Positions 1 to 4,038 of a DNA stretch of 10,891 nucleotides are shown here, piece by piece. The notes beneath the pieces were generated by a model. It ran no database searches. It saw nothing but the letters and a program-made list of their open reading frames with translations, and was not told the origin of the DNA. Positions within the stretch are counted from its first letter, which is position 1, and every line of letters starts with the position of its first letter. The stretch is from NCBI RefSeq assembly GCF_002311515.1, contig NZ_DCAO01000121.1, positions 1 to 10,891 on the forward strand, read 5' to 3'. The stretch comes from Thalassospira sp. UBA1131. GTDB taxonomy: Bacteria; Pseudomonadota; Alphaproteobacteria; Rhodospirillales; Thalassospiraceae. A program made the position numbers and the translations under genes.

Positions 1-546
1 GCTGCCATCCGGATCAATCCCGCCGACGCCAAAGATACCGTAATCAACCTTGTAGCTGTTAAAGAACGCCTCGACCTCAGGCCCCAGAACATCGCGGTCA
101 CGGTTGCGAAGACGCCCGCCAATCAGGGTCACCTCAAAGCTGTCATTGGTGGCTGCAACATAGGCGACATTGAGGTTATTGGTGAAAATCCGAAGGTCGC
201 GATGTTGCAACAACGCATTGGCGACAAGTTCCGGGGTGGTGCCAATCGAAAAGAACAGCGACGCCCCGTTGGGAATTTCGCGCGCCACCAGGGCCGCGAT
301 CTTGCGCTTGTCATTGACGTTCAGAACCTTGCGCGCCCGATAGGCGATGTTTTCATGCTCAAGGGCTGGTTCAACACCGCCGTGGCGACGGCGTAGCAGG
401 CCCTCATCGCACAGCGCATTCACGTCGCGCCGGATGGTTTGCGGGGTGACGTCAAAGCGTTCTGCAAGTTGTTCGATGGTGCGAAAGCCATCAGCACGGA
501 CAAGTTCGACAATGCCTGCCTGGCGTTCGGTTGGGCGTTTTTGCAT
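1..546 (-). CDS. glpR: GlpR-like DeoR-family transcriptional repressor, 3' part cut off by the window edge
   Basis: DeoR-family sugar-phosphate-responsive repressor; by family knowledge GlpR represses glycerol/glycerol-3-phosphate genes and is released by glycerol-3-phosphate. The frame is open from the ATG at 546 to base 1, giving 182 residues; the C-terminal quarter or so lies outside. The N-terminus (MQKRPTERQAGIVELVRADG) is followed by a DeoR winged helix-turn-helix at about residues 20-57, with the signature VTPQTIRRDVN (33-43) and RRRHGG (52-57). The effector domain starts at about 70, with IPNGASLFFSIGTTPE (91-106), the phosphate-binding-like FTNNLNVA (121-128), and GGRLRNRD (143-150). 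These segments match E. coli GlpR as I remember it, better than other DeoR paralogues. No strong Shine-Dalgarno is visible before the ATG, but the start fits the family N-terminus. It lies downstream of trcR on the same strand, separated by a terminator, so it is probably transcribed on its own. Another DeoR member is the main alternative. Confidence 0.78.
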   Translation of the reverse strand, partial: MQKRPTERQAGIVELVRADGFRTIEQLAERFDVTPQTIRRDVNALCDEGLLRRRHGGVEPALEHENIAYRARKVLNVNDKRKIAALVAREIPNGASLFFSIGTTPELVANALLQHRDLRIFTNNLNVAYVAATNDSFEVTLIGGRLRNRDRDVLGPEVEAFFNSYKVDYGIFGVGGIDPDGS

Positions 547-676
547 GGAAACGTGTCTTTGGTGTTGTTCATTTGAAAAGCAGCCGAATGGTATGTCGCG
601 ACCATGTCGGTTGCGTTACCGTTTCGCGGCAATACTATGAAACAAACCTTACGCAAGCAGGGCGTAAACCCCAACG

Positions 677-703
677 AAAAAGGCCGCCCGTTGGGCGGCC
701 TTT
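677..703 (-). terminator. Intrinsic terminator after the trcR-like gene
   Basis: A perfect 11-bp stem (AAAGGCCGCCC, 679-689, with GGGCGGCCTTT, 693-703) closes a 3-base loop. On the minus strand the stem runs into TTTTT (complement of 677-681). It lies 10 bases past the stop codon at 713-715 and separates this gene from the glpR-like gene. Confidence 0.88.
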
Positions 704-712
704 GAAATTCGA

Positions 713-1393
713 TCAGGATTTGAAGAGGTTTTCGGCCGCTTCCATGTAATCGGAAGTCTTCGGCTCGTCTTTCTTCTCGTCCTTTTTCTTGCCGGGATAA
801 TCCGGTTCCGGATTGATCTGCAGTTCTTCCGGAAGTGGATCCGGCTCGACATCCTTGGCGATCTTTTCCGGGTTCTTCGAACGTGCAATCACGACCTGTT
901 TTTCAAGGTCAAGCTCGGTGCAAAGGCCCATGGTCACCGGGTTGCGCGGCGTCAGGTTGGCCGAGTTCCAGTGCGAACGATCACGGATCTTGCCGATGGT
1001 GTCCTTGGTGGTGCCGATCAGCTTGCAAACCTGCGCATCGGAAAGTTCCGGATGGTGTTTGAGAAGCCATGCAATCGCATTCGGGCGGTCCTGACGTTTG
1101 GAAACCGGGGTATAGCGTGCACCCTTCGACTGCGCGCGCGGGCGCGGCAGGTCGGATTTCGCCATTTTCAGGAATTCGCGCGGGTCTTTTTCGCAACGCG
1201 CGATTTCTTCTTTGGTCAGCTGACCATTGGCAACCGGATCAAGGCCAACGATACCCTGGCCGACGTCGCCGTCTGCGATGGCCTGAATTTCAAGCTCATG
1301 AAGTTCGGTAAAGGCAGCAATCTGCCGGAACGACAAGCCGGTATTGTCGATAAGCCATACAGCGGTTGCTTTGGGCATGAGGGGCTGTGCCAT
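713..1393 (-). CDS. trcR: TrcR-type (DUF1013) cell cycle transcriptional regulator
   Basis: Protein of 226 residues of the alphaproteobacterial DUF1013 family, now usually named cell cycle transcriptional regulator TrcR. Two helix-turn-helix-like segments are visible: residues 8-42 (KATAVWLIDNTGLSFRQIAA onwards) and residues 103-139 (RPNAIAWLL, then LSDAQVCKLIGTTKDTIGKI). A conserved block follows with HWNSANLTPRNPVTMGLC (141-158). The C-terminus is a charged Lys/Glu/Asp linker (about 182-212) ending in a short helix-like tail, DYMEAAENLFKS. The frame stays open upstream to 1501, but I place the start at 1393: an excellent AGGAGG lies 5 bases upstream, and the family begins near MAQPLMPKATAVWLID. 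The gene appears monocistronic, with its own candidate promoter and a strong terminator. The family assignment is confident; the exact regulon in this organism is unknown. Confidence 0.87.
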   Translation of the reverse strand: MAQPLMPKATAVWLIDNTGLSFRQIAAFTELHELEIQAIADGDVGQGIVGLDPVANGQLTKEEIARCEKDPREFLKMAKSDLPRPRAQSKGARYTPVSKRQDRPNAIAWLLKHHPELSDAQVCKLIGTTKDTIGKIRDRSHWNSANLTPRNPVTMGLCTELDLEKQVVIARSKNPEKIAKDVEPDPLPEELQINPEPDYPGKKKDEKKDEPKTSDYMEAAENLFKS

Positions 1394-1473
1394 ATTTCCT
1401 CCTGTTTCCTTCTTTCTCTCTGGAGACCGGCGATGGGTATAAGGCCCAAAAAGCGCGGGAATGTCTGCCCCAG

Positions 1474-1501
1474 AATATAATCTCTTTAGGTGGTCCGGCA
1501 A
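1474..1501 (-). promoter_or_regulatory. Candidate promoter of the trcR-like gene
   Basis: On the minus strand, TTGCCG (complement of 1496-1501) and TATATT (complement of 1474-1479) are separated by 16 bases. They match the sigma70-type consensus at 4/6 and 5/6 positions. The predicted start near 1467 gives a leader of about 74 bases before the ATG at 1393. Called by eye only. Confidence 0.4.
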
Positions 1502-1502
1502 T

Positions 1503-1678
1503 GCAGCAAGGTCAACCGCGGGGGTTGCTGCGCATCATCGGATCCGCCATTGCGTTCTTTTCGATCAATGTGCGGGTAAATGCAACAATCTGTTGCGGCG
1601 TTCTGAAAAGAATATTTCTTTCAGGACCGCAAGCATAGCAATGTTGCCTTGGATCGGTCAGATAAAACTTATCAGACC
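1503..1678. repeat. Non-coding gap with four inverted repeats between trcR-like and quinone oxidoreductase genes
   Basis: I find no credible protein in the 300 bases 1394-1693. Its distal part holds four inverted repeats: GCAGCAA/TTGCTGC (1503-1509/1525-1531), GCAACA/TGTTGC (1582-1587/1591-1596, 3-base loop), CTGAAAAGAA/TTCTTTCAG (1603-1612/1616-1624, one bulged A), and a perfect 10-bp GGTCAGATAA/TTATCAGACC (1656-1665/1669-1678, 3-base loop). The last lies 16 bases past the stop of the minus-strand oxidoreductase gene. It could be its transcription end, although no T-run follows on either strand. The first lies just upstream of the candidate trcR -35 element and could be an operator. Confidence 0.5.
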
Positions 1679-1693
1679 TTCGTCCATACGCGA

Positions 1694-2701
1694 TCAGTCG
1701 ACTTCCAGTATCACTTTTCCGATGTGCGCGCCACCCTTCAATGTGGCATGTGCCTCCGATGCCTGTTCAAGCGGGAAGGTCTTGTAAATTACGGGCGCAA
1801 CTTGACCGGATTCCAGAAGCGGCCAGACTTTTTCGCGCAACGAAGTTGCAATTGCGCCTTTGTTGGCAACCGGCTGCGCACGCAACGTTGATCCCATCAG
1901 CGTCAGACGTTTGAGCAACAGCGGGGTAAAGTTGGTTTCCGCCTTGGGTCCGCGCAAAAACGCGATGATCAGAATGCGCGCTTCAAATGCTGCTGCCTTG
2001 AAATTCCGACTGACATAGTCGCCTGCAACCATATCCAGAATAACATCTGCGCCTTTGCCATCGGTTGCGGCTTTGACCTCTTCGACAAAGTCGTGGGTCT
2101 TGTAGTTGATCGCAACATCTGCCCCCAGGTCACGGCAGGCCTGACATTTTTCGTCTGATCCGGCGGTGGCAATAACCGTGGCGCCAAATGCCTTGGCAAG
2201 CTGGATGGCGGTGGTCCCAATCCCCGATGTGCCACCATGCACCAGAAATGTCTCGCCCGCCTTCAGCTGAGCTTTGTCAAAGACGTTGTGCCAGACCGTG
2301 AAAAAGGTTTCGGGTACCCCGGAGGCGGCTGTCATAGACATGCCTTTGGGTACCGGCAGGCATTGCGCCGCTGGTACTGCGGCATATTGGGCATAGCCGC
2401 CGCCGGTTACCAGTGCGCAAACCTTATCCCCGCATTTCCAGTCGGTGACGTTTGATCCAACGGCAACAATTTCGCCCGACAGTTCAAGGCCCGGGATTTC
2501 TGACGCACCGGGCGGGGGCGGATACATGCCAGCAACCTGCATCAGGTCCGGTCTATTCACCCCACTTGCCGCAACCCGCACCAAGACATCATCCGGGCCA
2601 CAGTCCGGCACCGCGACATCACCCAGCACAAGGGCAGGTGTGTCGGTGTCTTTCCTGATCTCGACGGCTTTCATCTTTTTGGGAAATTCTGGATTGGACA
2701 T
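1694..2701 (-). CDS. NAD(P)H-quinone oxidoreductase, PIG3/zeta-crystallin type (MDR family)
   Basis: Zinc-free medium-chain dehydrogenase/reductase of 335 residues, the usual family length. The N-terminal GroES-like fold carries the PIG3-type signature GVNRPDLMQVAGMYPPPPGA (47-66) and GLELSGEIVAVG (71-82). The Rossmann NAD(P)H-binding segment is HGGTSGIGTTAIQLAKAFGA (155-174), and the product ends with HIGKVILEVD. The cysteine/histidine ligands of zinc alcohol dehydrogenases are absent, as expected for quinone reductases. The predicted activity is NADPH-dependent one- or two-electron reduction of quinones in the cytosol; the physiological substrate is not known. The ATG at 2701 is supported by GAGGT 5 bases upstream; a shorter start at Met10 (2674) would match many relatives but has no better ribosome site. 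It is divergent from the DUF1192 gene across a short intergenic region containing TATAAA on this strand. Confidence 0.9.
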   Translation of the reverse strand: MSNPEFPKKMKAVEIRKDTDTPALVLGDVAVPDCGPDDVLVRVAASGVNRPDLMQVAGMYPPPPGASEIPGLELSGEIVAVGSNVTDWKCGDKVCALVTGGGYAQYAAVPAAQCLPVPKGMSMTAASGVPETFFTVWHNVFDKAQLKAGETFLVHGGTSGIGTTAIQLAKAFGATVIATAGSDEKCQACRDLGADVAINYKTHDFVEEVKAATDGKGADVILDMVAGDYVSRNFKAAAFEARILIIAFLRGPKAETNFTPLLLKRLTLMGSTLRAQPVANKGAIATSLREKVWPLLESGQVAPVIYKTFPLEQASEAHATLKGGAHIGKVILEVD

Positions 2702-2796
2702 CGGGACCTCGTTGGCGAAAACTGCGTTTTATACCTATCTAGGACATGAAGGAAATTCAATGCCCCTGACCTGACAGGGAATAATGGAGGATGATT

Positions 2797-2985
2797 GTGG
2801 ACGAAGAAGAGTTTGCTGTTCTCAAATCGGGTGAATTTGGCTTGCCGCGCAATCTTGAAGGAATGTCGGTCGCCAGTCTGAAAGACTATCGCGCCGCGCT
2901 GGAGCGTGAAATTAAACATGTGGATGAGACGCTCGAACACCGCAAAGGTGTGACCGAAGGTGCAGAAGCATTTTTCAAGAGCTGA
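2797..2985 (+). CDS. Small DUF1192 family protein, GTG start
   Basis: Protein of 62 residues of the DUF1192 family, small alphaproteobacterial proteins of unknown function. Visible hallmarks are the acidic N-terminus (MDEEEFAVL), then LEGMSVASLKDYRAALEREI, where the family has a leucine- and charge-rich helix, and the C-terminal ending AEAFFKS, equivalent to the usual A..LFK tail. The helix from about residue 24 to 50 is amphipathic and could form a coiled coil. The longer ATG start at 2791 touches GGAGG (2786-2790) with no spacer. The GTG at 2797 is spaced 6 bases from it, so I choose GTG. DUF1192 genes are, from memory, often neighbours of DUF1465/rcdA genes in this class, as here. No function can be assigned. 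Confidence 0.82.
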   Translation: MDEEEFAVLKSGEFGLPRNLEGMSVASLKDYRAALEREIKHVDETLEHRKGVTEGAEAFFKS

Positions 2986-2989
2986 AACC

Positions 2990-3046
2990 CCATCTTGATG
3001 CTTCGGAGCAGCATGTTCGATTACTAGACGTGAGGATGGTTTTTTT
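2990..3046 (+). terminator. Possible branched terminator after the DUF1192 gene
   Basis: CCATC (2990-2994) can pair with GATGG (3035-3039), enclosing an inner hairpin ATGCT/AGCAT (about 2998-3014). Seven Ts (3040-3046) follow directly. The long, branched stem is not canonical, so this is only a candidate end for the DUF1192 transcript. Confidence 0.35.
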
Positions 3047-3057
3047 TAAACCTGCGG

Positions 3058-3072
3058 TTAATTGAAAATTAA
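3058..3072 (+). promoter_or_regulatory. CtrA-like binding box (TTAA-N7-TTAA)
   Basis: TTAA at 3058-3061 and TTAA at 3069-3072 are separated by exactly 7 bases, which is the full CtrA consensus. The site is also a 6-bp inverted repeat, TTAATT-GAA-AATTAA. It covers the TTGAAA -35 element of the candidate small-RNA promoter. Known CtrA sites at this position either activate or repress. Confidence 0.55.
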
Positions 3073-3089
3073 ACTTGCCGTCTTATATG
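3062..3089 (+). promoter_or_regulatory. Candidate promoter of small RNA 1
   Basis: TTGAAA (3062-3067) and TATATG (3084-3089) have a 16-base spacer and each match 4/6 or better. The predicted start, about 3096, falls at the foot of the first stem-loop of the putative RNA, which supports the pairing of the elements. Confidence 0.5.
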
Positions 3090-3095
3090 TGGAAT

Positions 3096-3187
3096 AGAGG
3101 GTCATCTGATGGCTCTCTTGTCGAACGTGATGTTTCGATGCCTCCCTGTTAAACTGAGCCGCCCTTTTTTGGGCGGTTCTTTTTCTT
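3096..3187 (+). ncRNA. Candidate trans-acting small RNA 1 (about 90 nt)
   Basis: There is no reading frame here, but the segment has the anatomy of a bacterial small RNA. Stem-loop 1 is GAGGGTCA/TGGCTCTC (3097-3104/3110-3117, two G-U pairs, 5-base loop). Stem-loop 2 is TCGAA/TTCGA (3121-3125/3134-3138). An unpaired pyrimidine stretch with CCTCCC (3141-3146) follows, and then an intrinsic terminator (3156-3184). CCTCCC is complementary to a Shine-Dalgarno core and resembles the anti-Shine-Dalgarno seeds of known alphaproteobacterial small RNAs that block translation. I cannot match it to a named family. It lies between the DUF1192 and rcdA-like genes, downstream of the CtrA-like box. Confidence 0.55.
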
Positions 3188-3188
3188 T
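3156..3188 (+). terminator. Intrinsic terminator of small RNA 1
   Basis: A 9-bp stem, GAGCCGCCC (3156-3164) with GGGCGGTTC (3171-3179, one G-U pair), closes a six-T loop and is followed by TTTTTCTTT. Confidence 0.85.
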
Positions 3189-3247
3189 GTGATTGATTTT
3201 TAGCGACTTAGTGGCCTGCCAATTAAGGCAGTACGCATCTGTGTTTC

Positions 3248-3285
3248 CGTATTAATCCGCAAAAAGGTACGGGTTAATACGTATT
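3248..3285. repeat. Overlapping inverted repeats around GTATTAA half-sites
   Basis: CGTATTAATCC (3248-3258) and GGGTTAATACG (3271-3281) form an 11-bp inverted repeat with one G-T mismatch and a 12-base spacer. The second arm also begins a perfect palindrome, AATACGTATT (3276-3285). Three copies of a GTATT(A) half-site in 38 bases suggest a regulator-binding region between the two candidate small RNAs; the protein is unknown. Confidence 0.45.
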
Positions 3286-3309
3286 GTCACATTTGTGCCA
3301 TGAATAGCC

Positions 3310-3338
3310 TTGACCGCCTCTTAAGCGATGGCTAAAGT
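3310..3338 (+). promoter_or_regulatory. Candidate promoter of small RNA 2
   Basis: TTGACC (3310-3315, 5/6) and TAAAGT (3333-3338, 4/6) are separated by 17 bases. The predicted start is near 3345. Confidence 0.4.
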
Positions 3339-3344
3339 TCGCAC

Positions 3345-3430
3345 ACAACAAAAACAAAACCAAAAAAAAGTCCGGCAAGTTTAGCAGGTTGAGGTGAGAC
3401 CGCCCCGAAAGTGGGCGGTCTTTCTATTTG
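3345..3430 (+). ncRNA. Candidate small RNA 2 or untranslated leader ending in a terminator
   Basis: A transcript from the candidate promoter would be about 80-85 nt: an A/C-rich, apparently unstructured 5' part (3343-3368, including an 8-A run), then a mixed segment, then a strong terminator hairpin. It has no reading frame. It could be an independent small RNA, or a premature-termination site in a long leader of the rcdA-like gene, which starts about 55 bases further on. The weaker promoter and lack of 5' structure make it less convincing than small RNA 1. Confidence 0.35.
3397..3429 (+). terminator. Intrinsic terminator upstream of the rcdA-like gene
   Basis: AGACCGCCC (3397-3405) pairs perfectly with GGGCGGTCT (3413-3421) around a 7-base loop and is followed by TTCTATTT. 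It lies only about 55 bases before the rcdA-like ATG, so it insulates that gene from upstream transcription. Confidence 0.8.
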
Positions 3431-3468
3431 CGTAATTCCCGTCTTGAAGCCGCTCAAAACCTTCCCAA

Positions 3469-3474
3469 TATATT
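3469..3474 (+). promoter_or_regulatory. Possible -10 element for a leaderless rcdA-like transcript
   Basis: TATATT (5/6) ends 4 bases before the ATG at 3479. A TTGAAG sequence (3444-3449) lies 19 bases further upstream. If used, transcription would begin at or within a base or two of the start codon. Confidence 0.3.
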
Positions 3475-3478
3475 CAGG

Positions 3479-3925
3479 ATGACTCAAGAGCATCCCCCGA
3501 CGTCAAAGGCGGCGTCGTATCAAAGCAATTTCTCGGTTGTTCATTTTTCGCGTACCTACGATGAAGCCTTTACGCTGCTGGTAGAGGCACGGAATTACCT
3601 TTCCGCCCATCGAGGCCAAAGCAAGAAACAGGGCAGTCGCGAAGCCGTTGCACAATGCGTCGAAGAGATGCGCATGACCACGCGATTGATACGGGCAATG
3701 GCGTGGCTTCTTGCCGTGCGTGCTGTTGAAGCGGGGGAAATCCCCTGGGATGAGGCTGTCGATATCGATGATCTGATGGTCGATCTTCGGGTCTGTACGG
3801 TCAATCCGCACGAGGAATATGGTTTCCTCTCGCCCGGTCTTCTCGATCTGATGGGGCGTGCCCATTCACTTTATATGCGTACCGCCCGTATGGAATTGCA
3901 GGTCGCCGCGCGCTGCAACGGCTAA
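3479..3925 (+). CDS. rcdA: RcdA-like regulator of CtrA degradation (DUF1465)
   Basis: Protein of 148 residues of the DUF1465 family, which includes Caulobacter RcdA. That adaptor binds CpdR-primed ClpXP and, with PopA and cyclic di-GMP, delivers CtrA and other substrates for proteolysis. Visible family marks are FSRTYDEAFTLLVEARNYL (23-41), the most conserved helix EEMRMTTRLIRAMAWLLAVRA (62-82) followed by VEAGEI, and a C-terminal helix LLDLMGRAHSLYMRTARMEL (121-140). It is largely helical, with no signal peptide or membrane segment. The frame extends upstream to a TTG at 3428, but no ribosome site supports that; the first ATG, 3479, also lacks a Shine-Dalgarno. The terminator at 3397-3429 would separate it from anything upstream. 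The family call is fairly sure; a true RcdA function in this lineage is inferred, since DUF1465 proteins diverge outside Caulobacterales. Confidence 0.75.
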   Translation: MTQEHPPTSKAASYQSNFSVVHFSRTYDEAFTLLVEARNYLSAHRGQSKKQGSREAVAQCVEEMRMTTRLIRAMAWLLAVRAVEAGEIPWDEAVDIDDLMVDLRVCTVNPHEEYGFLSPGLLDLMGRAHSLYMRTARMELQVAARCNG

Positions 3926-3973
3926 AAGACAGCAGCCTTACCCGAACATCGTTTTTGCCCAGGACTGGTTGCG

Positions 3974-3996
3974 GCGCGGTTGGTTGATAACCGCGC
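3974..3996. terminator. Hairpin between the convergent rcdA-like and cyclase genes
   Basis: A perfect 8-bp stem, GCGCGGTT (3974-3981) with AACCGCGC (3989-3996), closes a 7-base loop. There is no T-run on either side, so it may be a weak or Rho-assisted bidirectional end rather than a classical terminator. Confidence 0.4.
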
Positions 3997-4038
3997 ATAG
4001 CGCATTCTGGTGATCACGGGATATAGAAGAGGGGCAGC

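Noticed and set aside
1394..1501. 36-residue N-terminal extension of the TrcR-like protein to an ATG at 1501
   Set aside because: A strong AGGAGG with ideal spacing lies before the ATG at 1393, the extension overlaps the candidate promoter, and its sequence does not look like the family N-terminus.
1461..1787. 108-residue plus-strand open frame across the trcR/oxidoreductase gap
   Set aside because: No ribosome site, no recognisable domain, low-quality composition, and it runs antisense into the oxidoreductase gene.
2711..2760. Promoter pair for the divergent oxidoreductase and DUF1192 genes
   Set aside because: TATAAA is visible on the minus strand, but no -35 element at acceptable spacing could be found on either strand, so no promoter was called.
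3300..3335. 11-codon frame MNSLDRLLSDG before candidate small RNA 2, as a possible leader peptide
   Set aside because: There is no Shine-Dalgarno, and it overlaps the candidate -35/-10 elements rather than lying in a transcript. It has no attenuator-like codon bias.
3428..3478. Upstream TTG start extending the RcdA-like protein by 17 residues
   Set aside because: The TTG lies at the tail of a terminator with no ribosome site, and the extra residues are not part of the recognisable family.
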